A stretch of 64,000 nucleotides of DNA from Actinomycetes bacterium (GTDB lineage Bacteria; Actinomycetota; Actinomycetes; Streptosporangiales; Streptosporangiaceae), in assembly GCA_025964575.1 (NCBI GenBank), contig JAOPYO010000021.1:1-64000 (forward strand), written 5' to 3'. The notes under the pieces are model-generated. The model made no database searches. It had not been told where the DNA came from and saw nothing but the letters and a program-made list of their open reading frames with translations. Shown piece after piece: positions 50,198-59,855 of the stretch; the stretch's first letter is position 1, and the number at the start of each line of letters is the position of its first letter. The translations under genes and the position numbers were made by a program.

Positions 50198-51999
50198 AGG
50201 GCACCGATCCCATCGTGCTGGAGATCGTCGAGGGAACGCTGGCGTCGGTGGAGCGGGAGGTCGAGACGGCGATCGCCCGCACGGCCCGTTCCCCGATGAT
50301 CCGGGACGCGCACGACTTCCGGGCCGGGATCCACGACCGCCATCTGAGGAAACTGACCGGAAGGTCGTATTCCGCGCTGGTCCAGCCGATCGCCCGGGAC
50401 TTCCCGCTCGACACCATGCGGCCCGGCGACGTCTTCTTTCACAACGACGTCTATCTGTCCGAGGGGGGCATCGGACATCTGCCGGACCTGTGCGTCACCG
50501 TCCCCGTCTTCCATGAAGGGGCCGTCGTCGCGTTCGTGCAGGCCTTCGGGCACCACGACGACATCGGCGGGTCCGTCCCGGGTTCGATGCCCTCGCACGC
50601 CCGCAGTGTCTTCGAGGAAGGCCTCATGGTCCCGCCGATCCGGCTCTGGGATCAGGGCGTCCCCAACGAGGCGGCCATCAGGATCATGACGCGTAACTCG
50701 CGGATGCCCGACTCGCTCGCGGGCGACCTGGACGCCGAGTGCTCGGCCTGCCTGATGGGGGCGCGCCGGCTCGGTGAGCTGTTCGACCGGTACGGCAGGG
50801 AGACCGTCGAGGGATGCTTCGACGCCATCATCGACAAGACCACGGAGACCTTCCGGCGGGAGGTCCTGGCCAAGATCCCGGACGGGACCTTCACCTGGGA
50901 GGACTACGCCGAGCACGATGGGGTCGATCCGCCCCGGCTGCATGCCCAGCGCATCACGCTCACCAAGACCCCCGAGAAGATCATCATCGACTTCACCGGG
51001 ACCTCACCGCAGGCGAAAGGGCCGATCAACCACGCGGGCGACTACGCCGACGGGGTCTTCCTGAAGAAGTGGCTGGCGCCGGTGCTGCGCAACCTCGCCG
51101 ACACCCCGGAGCGGATGGCCGAGCTCGATGTCAACGAGGGCGTGGTGCCGCTCATCGAGATGGTCTTCCCGGAGAAGGGCACGCTGCTCACCCCGATCTT
51201 CCCGGCCCCCACCAACGCCCGGACCTTCGTCATCCTGCGGCTGCTCGGCGTGCTGGCCGGCGTGCTGGCCAAGGCCACCGGCGGCCGGATGCCCGCAGAC
51301 CAGGAGACGATCCGCTACACGGGGGTGTACGGGGAGGGTGCGGACGGTGCTCCCTACCTCATGCGGGAGGTGCTCGGCGGCGGTTCCGGCGGCCGCTACT
51401 ACGCCGACGGCGAGGACACCATCCACGTCGTACCCGACTCGCGCAACATCCCGGTCGAGTTCGCGGAGGCGCGCTGGCCGTTCATCGTCGAGCGTCTCGG
51501 GCTGGCCACCGACTCCGGAGGCGCGGGGGAGCTCCGCGGCGGGCTCGGCTACGACAAGCACCTGCGCATGCTCCGCGATGCGCACTACATGTCGATCGCG
51601 GACCGCTCGATCCTGTCCTGCTGGGGAGTGAACGGCGGTGCCGCCGGCCGGCCCTTCCAGGTGACCATCGATGGGCGCGAGATGGAGGGCCTGGTCGATG
51701 CCGAGCCTGTCAAGGCCGGTGAGGTCATCAGGATCCGTACGACCGGCGGCGGCGGCTGGGGCGACCCGCTCGGCCGCGACCCCGGCCGGGTGGTCGCCGA
51801 CGTACGGGACGGCAAGGTGTCCCCAGCGGGTGCCCGCGACGACTACGGGGTCGTGCTCACCGGGGAGCAGGTCGACGAGGTGGCCACGGCCGAGCTGAGG
51901 GCCCGGCTGCGAGCGGAGCGCGGCCCCGCACCCTTCTTCGACCGCGGCCCCGGCTATCCGACGCTCTCCGGCGGTCGCAGCCACGCCGACGTCGACTGA
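50194..51999 (+). CDS. hyuB: Hydantoinase B family protein
   Basis: A 601-residue HyuB protein: DPIVLEIVEGTLASVEREVE, the FHNDVYLSEGGIGHLPD segment, HHDDIGGSVPGSMP and a C-terminal TTGGGGWGDPLGRDP, all typical. It forms the second subunit of the ATP-dependent hydantoinase/acetone carboxylase-type enzyme with HyuA. An acetone carboxylase gamma-like third subunit is absent, which favours hydantoinase or oxoprolinase function. Confidence 0.92.
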   Translation: MKGTDPIVLEIVEGTLASVEREVETAIARTARSPMIRDAHDFRAGIHDRHLRKLTGRSYSALVQPIARDFPLDTMRPGDVFFHNDVYLSEGGIGHLPDLCVTVPVFHEGAVVAFVQAFGHHDDIGGSVPGSMPSHARSVFEEGLMVPPIRLWDQGVPNEAAIRIMTRNSRMPDSLAGDLDAECSACLMGARRLGELFDRYGRETVEGCFDAIIDKTTETFRREVLAKIPDGTFTWEDYAEHDGVDPPRLHAQRITLTKTPEKIIIDFTGTSPQAKGPINHAGDYADGVFLKKWLAPVLRNLADTPERMAELDVNEGVVPLIEMVFPEKGTLLTPIFPAPTNARTFVILRLLGVLAGVLAKATGGRMPADQETIRYTGVYGEGADGAPYLMREVLGGGSGGRYYADGEDTIHVVPDSRNIPVEFAEARWPFIVERLGLATDSGGAGELRGGLGYDKHLRMLRDAHYMSIADRSILSCWGVNGGAAGRPFQVTIDGREMEGLVDAEPVKAGEVIRIRTTGGGGWGDPLGRDPGRVVADVRDGKVSPAGARDDYGVVLTGEQVDEVATAELRARLRAERGPAPFFDRGPGYPTLSGGRSHADVD

Positions 52000-52041
52000 C
52001 ACTGGACAGAGCCGGGCGTTTTTGGCGGGCGCTGCCGAGTC

Positions 52042-52072
52042 TTGACATGTCCGGGCAAAAGACCGCTAGGGT
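52042..52072 (+). promoter_or_regulatory. Putative promoter of the DUF1906 gene
   Basis: TTGACA (52042-52047) and TAGGGT (52067-52072) are good actinomycete hexamers but are 19 bases apart, slightly long. They are 39 bases before the ATG at 52111, in the gap after hyuB. Confidence 0.5.
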
Positions 52073-52110
52073 CCCAATTTCCAGGCCATCTGATCTGTTG
52101 GGACGGGCCC

Positions 52111-53022
52111 ATGAGTGTGTTCGGCATCGACTACGCGTGGGGGCGCCCGGGCGTTCCGGCGATGAAGAAGGCCGGTGTGAAGTTCGCGGCCCGCTATCTC
52201 TCCCACGACACCTCCGGCAAGAACCTTTCCGCCAATGAAGCGCGGCAGCTGTCGGACGCGGGGATCTGGATCGTGGTGGTGTGGGAGTCGACCGCGTCAC
52301 GGGCTCTGGCCGGGCATGCCGCCGGTGTCGCCGATGCGACCGACGCGGCGAAGCAGGCGAAGGCGTGCGGGATGCCATCGGATCGGCCGATCTATTTCGC
52401 GGTGGACTTCGACGCCACCTCCGGTCAGCAGAACGAGATCCACACCTACCTGGACGGTGCGGCCAGTGTGCTGGGCCGCGGGAGGGTCGGGCTCTACGCC
52501 GGCTATGGGCCGATCCATCGGGCGTTCGACGCCAAGAAGATCACCTTCGGCTGGCAGACGTACGCCTGGTCGGGCGGCAGGTGGGACTCCCGCGCACAGG
52601 TGCAGCAGTACTCCAATGACCACTACGTCGGCGGGGTCGACTGCGACTATGACCGCGCCATGAAGGACGACTACGGGCAGTGGCGCGTCGGCGTCAGCCC
52701 CGCACCGAAGCCTCAGGAGGAGGACGACATGCCCTACGGCCAGCTCGCTGGAGGACCCCAGACCATCACCCCGATCAGCCTGCCGAAGGGCCGGTACAAG
52801 TCGATCGGGTTCATCGCCGACAACGGGCTGCAGGGGCTGCCCGCGGCGCAGCTCCGGGTCGCCGTCCACCAGGGGGCGGGCTCCTGGTACCTCGCCATGG
52901 TGACCGTGGACTCCGCCGGCGGGCAGACGATCGTGACCTTCCCCAACCCCGGTTCGACCGACGGGATCTCGATCCGGCGGGAGGACTCGGGAGACGTCCC
53001 CGTCGCCTGGGAGGTCTCCTGA
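52111..53022 (+). CDS. DUF1906 glycoside hydrolase-like protein (Rv2525c type)
   Basis: A 303-residue protein with an N-terminal TIM-barrel-like domain related to GH25 lysozymes (FGIDYAWGRPGVPAMKKAGV, YFAVDFDAT, VGLYAGYGPI, WQTYAW) and a C-terminal beta domain (about 205-303). Rv2525c-like proteins are thought to act on the cell wall; catalysis is not well established. There is no signal peptide, which is odd for a wall enzyme. It ends three bases from the convergent carboxypeptidase gene. Confidence 0.85.
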   Translation: MSVFGIDYAWGRPGVPAMKKAGVKFAARYLSHDTSGKNLSANEARQLSDAGIWIVVVWESTASRALAGHAAGVADATDAAKQAKACGMPSDRPIYFAVDFDATSGQQNEIHTYLDGAASVLGRGRVGLYAGYGPIHRAFDAKKITFGWQTYAWSGGRWDSRAQVQQYSNDHYVGGVDCDYDRAMKDDYGQWRVGVSPAPKPQEEDDMPYGQLAGGPQTITPISLPKGRYKSIGFIADNGLQGLPAAQLRVAVHQGAGSWYLAMVTVDSAGGQTIVTFPNPGSTDGISIRREDSGDVPVAWEVS

Positions 53023-53025
53023 CGG

Positions 53026-54546
53026 TCAGCCCAGGCGGAGCAGCCGGTCCGGCAGCGCGGGTTCGGCGAGGGGCCGGCCCAACGCCAGGTCGGTGCGGGC
53101 CCGGCCTGGTCCGCTACCGGCGGTGAGGGCGCCCAGCTTCTCGCCCGCCGGAGCGCGATGCGGCGGCTCGCCCTCGACGGAGAGCCGCACGGTGAGGCCG
53201 GGCCAGCCGACCACGGTGATCGAGCGGGTGGCGACCAGCGGGGTGTGCCCGCCCAGCCCGTCCTCCACCTGTGCCACCCGCTGGCCCTTACGCGCCACAA
53301 CGATGCTGGTGAGCGAGCTCTCGGCGGCCTCGATCAGCTTCCGGGCCGCGTCGATGGCGGGTTTCGGGGTGGTGGCGCCGCTCTGCGCCATCACGGCTCC
53401 GACGATGAGCGCGCTGGCAGAGCCCACCTTCTTTCTCGCCGCGAAGACATAGTTGCCACCCGCCGCGTCGGTGAAGCCGGTCTTGCCGCCGATCACGCTG
53501 TCGTGTCCCAGCAGGGTGTTGCCGGCCGGGCGGACCGCACCGCCATGCGGTGGCGTGTAGGACGGCATGTTGACGACCTCGGCGAAGGCCGAGATCCGCA
53601 TCGCCTCGCGGAGCAGCTTGACCTGGTCGGCCGCGGTGCTCACCGTGGCCGAGTCAAAGCCGCTGGGGTCGGTGTAGGTGGTGTGGGTCATGCCGAGCTC
53701 ACGGGCCGTGGTGTTCATCTTCTGGACGTACGCCTCGTCGCCCCCGGCGTCCCACCGGGCCAGTTCGTGGGCGATGTTGTTCGCGGAGACGATCATCAGG
53801 GCTTCCAGCGCCTTGCGCTCGGTGAATTCCTCGCCCGCGACCACATCGACATGGGTCTCCTGGCGGGCTTTCAGGTCGGGGAGACGGGCGGCCTCCGCCG
53901 CGGAGATGGTGAAGGTCGGGCCGTCGTCGCCCTCGGGAAGCGCGTGGTTCTTGAGGAAGACATAGGCGGTCATGACCTTGGCGACGCTGGCGGTCGGGGT
54001 CGGGATCTCGGTGCCGGAGGAGCCCAGGGTGCCCAGCCCGTCGACGTCCAGGGCGGCCTCGCCCGTACTCGGCCAGGGCAGCTGCGGGGTGGAGCCGGGG
54101 AAGGTCTGGCTCGTGGCGACGGCCAGCTTCAACGTCGGATCGGGCACCGGCCGAACGATCTGGACCACAGCCAGCAGGGCCACCAGCACTGCGGCCACCG
54201 TGGTCCAGAGAACGACGCGCTTCAGCGGAGAACGCCGTCGCCGGTGCGAAGCCCGTCCGGTCGGCGGGCCGGATGGCCGTGCGGCCGGAGGACCAGAGGG
54301 TGGCGCGACCGGCGGGCTGAATGGCGGCGCGGCAGGCGGACCGGGGACCCGGCCGGGTGGCGGGCCGTACAGCTCCGGTGGGGAAACGGCGGACGGATGG
54401 CTCTGCGAACCGGGCGGCCACACCGGTGGTGGGCCGGGTTGTTGATGCCATGGGGCGAGTTCCGGTGCGCCTCCCGCCCCAGGCGCGGCTCCTGCCCCCA
54501 CGGGCTCCGGCTGATGCGGCATGGCCCTATCTGGGGACTCGGTCAC
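53026..54546 (-). CDS. D-alanyl-D-alanine carboxypeptidase (S11) with Pro-rich cytoplasmic tail
   Basis: A 506-residue penicillin-binding protein. S187-V-A-K190, SAN at 254-256 and KTG at 355-357 form the active site of S11 carboxypeptidases, which trim peptidoglycan pentapeptides. A transmembrane helix (about 111-131) follows a roughly 100-residue cytoplasmic region very rich in Pro, Gly and Ala. The GTG at 54546 is chosen because AGGAGG precedes it at seven bases. The long N-terminal tail is unusual and suggests a protein-binding or regulatory segment. Confidence 0.92.
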   Translation of the reverse strand: MTESPDRAMPHQPEPVGAGAAPGAGGAPELAPWHQQPGPPPVWPPGSQSHPSAVSPPELYGPPPGRVPGPPAAPPFSPPVAPPSGPPAARPSGPPTGRASHRRRRSPLKRVVLWTTVAAVLVALLAVVQIVRPVPDPTLKLAVATSQTFPGSTPQLPWPSTGEAALDVDGLGTLGSSGTEIPTPTASVAKVMTAYVFLKNHALPEGDDGPTFTISAAEAARLPDLKARQETHVDVVAGEEFTERKALEALMIVSANNIAHELARWDAGGDEAYVQKMNTTARELGMTHTTYTDPSGFDSATVSTAADQVKLLREAMRISAFAEVVNMPSYTPPHGGAVRPAGNTLLGHDSVIGGKTGFTDAAGGNYVFAARKKVGSASALIVGAVMAQSGATTPKPAIDAARKLIEAAESSLTSIVVARKGQRVAQVEDGLGGHTPLVATRSITVVGWPGLTVRLSVEGEPPHRAPAGEKLGALTAGSGPGRARTDLALGRPLAEPALPDRLLRLG

Positions 54547-54818
54547 GGCTCGGCCTCCTGGACGCACAGACGGAGCGTGGCCATCGCCGACGCTCCGTGT
54601 TAACAGATCATTAACGTAAGCGCCAACGGTCTGCAATATCGATTTTGTTCCACATAGGCATGACCAGAAGTGGTCTTTCCAGGAGTTTCGGCTGGTAGGC
54701 GGGTGGTAAGACGGCGCAGGGCAGGGTCGGTAAGGATCTCTGGTGACATACGGGCATACTCCCAGGAGACAGCGTCGGCCCCTGGCCGGGCGGCTGGAGA
54801 TGACATGGAGGTCATAGG

Positions 54819-56015
54819 TTGCCGGAGGTCATCCGCGTGCTGCCCGCCCAGGCCACGGCGCACGTACTCATCAAGCAGGGGCTGGCCGGGCGGCGTCTGC
54901 CCACGGTGCTGGACGCGATCGCAGCCACCGCAGGGATCTACAGCACCGCGCCCACCTGCTATCTGTCCGGCGTGGCCCGGGTGGAGAAATTCCGGCTGGC
55001 CGACCTGGACCAGGAGCTCTACGCCGATCGCAGCATCGCCAGGGTGCGCTGTGTGCGCGGAATGGCCTACATCCAGCCGCTGGATCTGATGCCGGTCCTG
55101 TTCGCCTGCACGGGGGAGGCGAAGGACAGGACGGTCACCCGCATCGGCAAGTGGAGCGGGCTCGGTGAGGAGGGAGCACTCGCGTTCGCGGACCGGATCG
55201 AGGCGGCGATGGCCGGCCGTCCGCCGGTGACCGTACGGGAGCTCCGCGAGCTGATCGGCCCCTGCACCCTGGAAGAGAAGGACGCGCTGCAGTACGTCGT
55301 GGCGCTCCTGGGCCGCTTCGGCCGCATCGTCCGCTCCGAGGTACGCGGCGGATGGCGCAGCGACAACTACGCCTACGCCCTCTGGAACGACTGGACCGGA
55401 GCGCCGGTCGAGCAGATGGACCCCGCACAGGCCCGGATCGAGCTGGCCCGGCGCTATCTGCGCGCCTTCGGGCCCGCCACCACCGACGACCTGAAGTGGT
55501 GGACCGGCTGGACCAAGCGTGACACGGTCCCCGCGCTGACCGCTCCGGGGGACGAGATCGTCCCGGTGTCGGTGGACGGTGCGGACTCCTGGGTGCTCGC
55601 CGAGGAGCTCGAGGTCCTCACCGGCATCGACCCCGGGGCCGCGCGGAGTGTGCGGCTGCTGCCGGTCTGGGATGCGTATTTCATGGCGTACGCCAGCTCT
55701 CCCACCGGCCGGGCCAGGCAGGTGGCCGAGGCCGACTATCCGCGGACCTATGACAAGGCGGGCAACGGCACCTCGGCCGTGGCCCAGGACGGGGTCGCGG
55801 CCGGGGTGTGGGAACTCGACTCCGACAAGGGCACCGTGACCGTCGCCCCCTTCAGCGATGCGCTGCGATGGGACGAGGTAGCGGCCGAGGTCGCCGTGCT
55901 GGCCCAGGCCATCGGCACTGAGCTGCGGCTCGTGCGCTCGCCCGAGCCGGGCCCGCTCAGCGCCGGCCCCCGCAACGCCTTCCTGTCCCCGATTACGCTC
56001 TGCCTGAAATCATGA
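54819..56015 (+). CDS. Winged-helix DNA-binding protein (AlkZ/HTH_42 family)
   Basis: A 398-residue protein of the HTH_42 family, whose studied members AlkZ and YcaQ are DNA glycosylases for crosslinks and bulky lesions. Recognisable pieces are HVLIKQGLAGRR near the start, GPATTDDLKWWTGW near residue 217, LLPVWDAYFMAY near 283 and GVWELDSDKGTVTVAPF near 327. I cannot place the QxQ catalytic motif with confidence. The start is TTG at 54819. Its stop overlaps the region containing the CoA-transferase ribosome-binding site. Confidence 0.78.
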   Translation: MPEVIRVLPAQATAHVLIKQGLAGRRLPTVLDAIAATAGIYSTAPTCYLSGVARVEKFRLADLDQELYADRSIARVRCVRGMAYIQPLDLMPVLFACTGEAKDRTVTRIGKWSGLGEEGALAFADRIEAAMAGRPPVTVRELRELIGPCTLEEKDALQYVVALLGRFGRIVRSEVRGGWRSDNYAYALWNDWTGAPVEQMDPAQARIELARRYLRAFGPATTDDLKWWTGWTKRDTVPALTAPGDEIVPVSVDGADSWVLAEELEVLTGIDPGAARSVRLLPVWDAYFMAYASSPTGRARQVAEADYPRTYDKAGNGTSAVAQDGVAAGVWELDSDKGTVTVAPFSDALRWDEVAAEVAVLAQAIGTELRLVRSPEPGPLSAGPRNAFLSPITLCLKS

Positions 56016-56026
56016 GGAGGCCTCCG

Positions 56027-57178
56027 TTGTCCGGACCGCTCGCAGGTGTCGTCGTCGTCGATCTGAGCCGGGTGCTCGCCGGGCCGCACGCGACGATGAT
56101 GCTCGCCGACCTCGGCGCCCGTGTCATCAAGGTCGAGCAACCCGGCACCGGTGACGAGACCCGGAACTGGGGACCCCCGTTCGTCGGCGAGGACCAGGTC
56201 AGCACGTACTTCCTGGCCTGCAACCGGAACAAGGAGTCGATCACCCTCGATCTCAAGTCTTCGTCAGGCGTCGACACGCTCACCCGGCTGGTGCGGCACG
56301 CCGACGTCGTGGTGGAGAACTTCCGCACTGGAGTGCTGGATCGCCTCGGCTTCTCCATGGAACGGCTGCATGAGCTCAACCCGGGTCTGGTCATACTGTC
56401 GATCACCGGGTTCGGCCATGACGGGCCCGAGGGAGGCCGGCCCGGCTATGACGCGATCATGCAGGGTGAGGCCGGGATCATGAGCGTCACCGGCCCGCCC
56501 GAGCATCCGTCGAAGGTCGGGCTGTCCATCGCCGACATCCTGGCCGGGATGAACGGCGCGTACGGAGTCGTCTCCGCACTGTACGAGCGCACTCGTACCG
56601 GTCGCGGGACGGTCGTGCGGACCTCACTGCTGGCGTCGGTCGTGGGCGCGCACTCCTATCAGGGCACCCGCTGGACCGTGGGCCACGACGTGCCGGTGTC
56701 GATCGGCAACGACCACCCCTCGATCGCCCCGTACGGCACCTTCCGCTGTGCGGACGGCGTCATCCAGATCGGCGTCGCCAACCAGGGGCTGTGGCGCAGG
56801 TTCGCGCCGATCGTGGAGCTCGACCCGGACGATCCTCGCTATGCGACCATCCCGGACCGCTCCGCCCGCAGGGAAGAGCTGACCGGTGACATCGAGAAGG
56901 CCCTGGCGGGAGACACCCGGGAGGGCTGGCTGGCCAGGCTCGCCGACGAGGGCATCCCGGCGGGCTCGATCCGATCCATCGACGAGGTGTACGAGTGGGA
57001 CCAGACCCGCTCCCAGGGCCTGGTCATCGAGGTCGACCACCCGCAACTGGGCCCGATCGAACTCCCCGGCCCGGCGTTGCGGTTCGACGGCGCGGCGCCC
57101 CGCGAGCACACCGCCCCGCCCACCCTCGGCCAGCACACCGACGCCGTTCTCGCCTGGCTGGACGGCCTCGAGGCCTGA
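56027..57178 (+). CDS. CaiB/BaiF-type CoA transferase (class III)
   Basis: A 383-residue family III CoA-transferase, with GPLAGVVVVDLSRVLAGPHA, KVEQPGTGDETR, FLACNRNKESITLDL, VVVENFRTGVLDRLGF (with the catalytic aspartate region nearby) and YDAIMQGEAGIMSVTG. It moves CoA between carboxylic acids. AGGAGG at 56015-56020 is six bases before the TTG at 56027, so I prefer that start; an ATG at 56012 would leave no ribosome-binding site. It is followed by a carboxyltransferase gene 47 bases downstream. Confidence 0.9.
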   Translation: MSGPLAGVVVVDLSRVLAGPHATMMLADLGARVIKVEQPGTGDETRNWGPPFVGEDQVSTYFLACNRNKESITLDLKSSSGVDTLTRLVRHADVVVENFRTGVLDRLGFSMERLHELNPGLVILSITGFGHDGPEGGRPGYDAIMQGEAGIMSVTGPPEHPSKVGLSIADILAGMNGAYGVVSALYERTRTGRGTVVRTSLLASVVGAHSYQGTRWTVGHDVPVSIGNDHPSIAPYGTFRCADGVIQIGVANQGLWRRFAPIVELDPDDPRYATIPDRSARREELTGDIEKALAGDTREGWLARLADEGIPAGSIRSIDEVYEWDQTRSQGLVIEVDHPQLGPIELPGPALRFDGAAPREHTAPPTLGQHTDAVLAWLDGLEA

Positions 57179-57225
57179 AGCACCACTTCCGTGATCATGC
57201 AGCCGAGAATCAGGGGGAGGGGACC

Positions 57226-58725
57226 GTGGGGCGGGAACGGGCGGACGCGCGTACGCTCGTCGCGCGGGTGCTGGACGAGGAAAGCTGGACCTCCTGGGAC
57301 GTTCCGCCGGATGACCCTGCCCCGCCAGGATCCGCCTATGCGCGAGAGCTGGCCGTTGCACGGGCCCGCACCGGCTATGACGAGGCGGTCATCACCGGCT
57401 CGGGGACCATCCAGGGCCGCAGGGTCGCGCTGGTGGTCTCGGAGTTCGGGTTCCTGGCCGGATCGATCGGGCTCGCCACCGCGGCCCGCATCATCGCCGC
57501 CGTGGAACGTGCCACCGCGGAGGGACTTCCGCTGCTGGCCGCGCCCTCGTCCGGCGGCACCCGAATGCAGGAGGGCACCGTCGCGTTCGTGCAGATGGCG
57601 CGTATCGCCGCCGCCGTCATGCGGCACAAGGCGGCGGGACTGCCGTACCTGGTCTATCTGCGGCATCCGACGACCGGCGGGGTGCTGGCGTCCTGGGGCT
57701 CGCTGGGTCACTTCACCGTCGCGGAGCCGCGGGCGCTGATCGGTTTCCTCGGCCCCCGGGTCTATGAGGCCCTGCACGGTGAACCGTTCCCCCCGGATGT
57801 GCAGACCGCCGAGAACCTCTACGCGCACGGGCTGATCGACGCCGTGGTGGACGCCGACGAGATCGGTGAGCTCGTGGCCCGCGCCCTCGGTGTGCTGTGC
57901 GCACCCCGTACCGGGCTCACGGCGGCGCCTGCCCCCGTGGGTCCGGACCTCTGCGACGTTTCCGAGGCCCCCGCCTGGGAGTCGATCGAGCGTTCCCGGC
58001 GGGACGACCGACCCGGTGTCCGGGAGCTGCTGCGGCACGGCGCGCGGGACGTGACGCCGCTGTCCGGCACCGGCGAAGGCGAGGCCGACCCGGGTCTGCT
58101 CCTGGCACTCGTGAAGTTCGGCTCCGCGCCTTGCGTGGTCGTCGGTCAGGACCGCCGCAGTCAGCGCACCGGGCATCCACTCGGCCCCGCCGGACTACGC
58201 GTCGCCCGGCGCGGCATGCGCCTGGCCGCCGGGCTGGGACTGCCACTGGTGACCGTCGTGGACACCCCCGGCGCGGTGCTGTCGGCAGAGGCAGAGGAGC
58301 GCGGCCTGGCCGGGGAGATCGCCCGTTGCCTGGCCGAGCTCATCACGCTGTCCGCGCCGACCGTGTGCGTGCTGCTCGGCGAGGGGACCGGAGGGGCGGC
58401 GCTGGCGCTGCTGCCCGCCGACCGGGTGCTCTGCGCCCAGCACGCCTGGCTCTCCCCGCTGCCGCCCGAGGGCGCCTCTGCGATCGTGCACCGGACCGTC
58501 GACCACGCCGCCGAGATGGCCGAGGCCCAGGGTGTGCGCTCAGCGGACCTGCTGCGCGACAAGATCGTCGACCGGATCATCCTGGAGCTCCCCGACGCCG
58601 CCGATGAGCCGGCCGACTTCTGCGTCCGCGTCGCCGCCACCCTGGAGCACGAACTGATCGGTCTGCTGGACCTCGACGACCCGGCCCGCTCGACGACCCG
58701 GCAGGACCGCTACCGTTCGCTGTGA
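57226..58725 (+). CDS. Fused beta-alpha acyl-CoA carboxyltransferase
   Basis: A 499-residue crotonase-fold protein with two carboxyltransferase halves: the beta-like half has PLLAAPSSGGTRMQEG near residue 101 and the alpha-like half has VTVVDTPGAVLSAEAEERG and LLGEGTGGAALAL near 340-385. It would transfer a carboxyl group between biotin and an acyl-CoA. No biotin carboxylase or biotin carrier gene is near, so a partner elsewhere or a decarboxylase-type role (as in MdcD/MdcE) must be considered. The GTG start has GGGGAGGGG upstream. The CoA-transferase gene upstream probably activates its substrate. Confidence 0.85.
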   Translation: MGRERADARTLVARVLDEESWTSWDVPPDDPAPPGSAYARELAVARARTGYDEAVITGSGTIQGRRVALVVSEFGFLAGSIGLATAARIIAAVERATAEGLPLLAAPSSGGTRMQEGTVAFVQMARIAAAVMRHKAAGLPYLVYLRHPTTGGVLASWGSLGHFTVAEPRALIGFLGPRVYEALHGEPFPPDVQTAENLYAHGLIDAVVDADEIGELVARALGVLCAPRTGLTAAPAPVGPDLCDVSEAPAWESIERSRRDDRPGVRELLRHGARDVTPLSGTGEGEADPGLLLALVKFGSAPCVVVGQDRRSQRTGHPLGPAGLRVARRGMRLAAGLGLPLVTVVDTPGAVLSAEAEERGLAGEIARCLAELITLSAPTVCVLLGEGTGGAALALLPADRVLCAQHAWLSPLPPEGASAIVHRTVDHAAEMAEAQGVRSADLLRDKIVDRIILELPDAADEPADFCVRVAATLEHELIGLLDLDDPARSTTRQDRYRSL

Positions 58726-58730
58726 GCCGC

Positions 58731-59324
58731 TCACTGTTCGTTGCGGTTGTGGGTACGAAACCGTACCCGCTCACCCGGTATGTCCACCGCCTCGATCTGA
58801 TAGCCCGCGGCCATCCACGCTTTCGCCTGCGCGTTCCCGGAGTCGTTCTCCCACCAATGGGCCAGACGTGGGTTCCGGGCGGAGGGCGGCAGATGAGCAC
58901 CGCCCATCGCGGACTCGATGTCGGTGAAGGACATCTCGATACGTTCGCGGCCGTCCTGCTTGAGATAGTCGGCGAGTGGCTGGAAGCGCGACCGCACCGG
59001 TGCGTTGTCGCCCGCCAGCCACTTCTGCGCCTGCTCCGTCGGCAGCGCGATGAACTCCGAGTGCCGCCATCCCCACTGCTGCCCAGGATCGTGGAGCGGC
59101 GCGACGATGTAGTGCTCGTCGGGCGATCTGCCCTCGATGCGCACCAGCCGGCCGATGCGGTTGGGGTCCCATCCACGGCCGAAGCTGGAGATCTCCATGA
59201 CGACATCGCCGGGCTGAGGCTTGCGCATCCGTTCCGCGAGTGGTGTCCCCGAACTCGCCATGAACAGTTCCCAGCCAAGGACGGCGAGGATGCGGGACTC
59301 CTCGGGTGTCACTCCTGGCTCCAC
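58731..59324 (-). CDS. DUF7662-type protein of unknown function
   Basis: A 197-residue protein. The C-terminal half fits the DUF7662 pattern (FQPLADYLKQDGRERIEMSF, TDIESAMGGAHLPPSARNPR, WWENDSGNAQAKAWMAAGYQ), a small domain common in bacteria and often near restriction or stress genes. The N-terminal half (PQPGDVVMEISSFG, PNRIGRLVRIEG) resembles a small beta-barrel and may bind nucleic acid or protein. No function is assigned. Confidence 0.75.
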   Translation of the reverse strand: MEPGVTPEESRILAVLGWELFMASSGTPLAERMRKPQPGDVVMEISSFGRGWDPNRIGRLVRIEGRSPDEHYIVAPLHDPGQQWGWRHSEFIALPTEQAQKWLAGDNAPVRSRFQPLADYLKQDGRERIEMSFTDIESAMGGAHLPPSARNPRLAHWWENDSGNAQAKAWMAAGYQIEAVDIPGERVRFRTHNRNEQ

Positions 59325-59553
59325 TCCCGGCTGTTCTGCTTCCGTGGCTCAGCGTCCCCACGGGGAGAGTGGAAGCAGACGCCGGTCATCCGCCCATTCT
59401 CTCACTTTGACCAAGGAAATCCGTTCCCGCACGCATGCTCCAATCCGCATCGAGTGGCCGGGGAGTGGGCGTCATCGCGGTGATGACCGCGCCCATCAGC
59501 CCCGGCCGTGCGACCTCGCTCCGGCCGTGAACCCGGCCGGGCACTCGGTGGGC

Positions 59554-59754
59554 TCAGCCCCCGCCGCCGCTCTTACGGCGGAACGAGCGCTGGCCTCCAG
59601 CCGGGCCGTGGACGCCGCGGACCTTGGAGGAGTCCTTGCCCGCGCCCGCGGAGTTCTTGTCGGTCTGCGGACCACGTTTGCGTTCCAGTGCCTCGCGGAA
59701 CTTGCGCTTCACCTCGTCCTCGGAACCCTCAGGTTCTGGTGTTGCTTCAGCCAT
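59554..59754 (-). CDS. DUF5302 protein
   Basis: A 66-residue basic-acidic protein, with [17 protein letters not shown] near residue 12 and a Gly/Lys/Arg-rich tail, matching the small actinobacterial DUF5302 family of unknown function. The charged, low-complexity tail suggests a nucleic-acid-associated protein. AGGTCC precedes the ATG. Confidence 0.75.
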   Translation of the reverse strand: MAEATPEPEGSEDEVKRKFREALERKRGPQTDKNSAGAGKDSSKVRGVHGPAGGQRSFRRKSGGGG

Positions 59755-59855
59755 CTGGACCTCCTGCTCGGTCTGCTCTGCCTACAGCCTCGCACGTTCT
59801 CGCCCGGCGGTGCCCGCCCCTCGGCTCCCGATCCATGCTCCCGCCCCTGCTCCGG

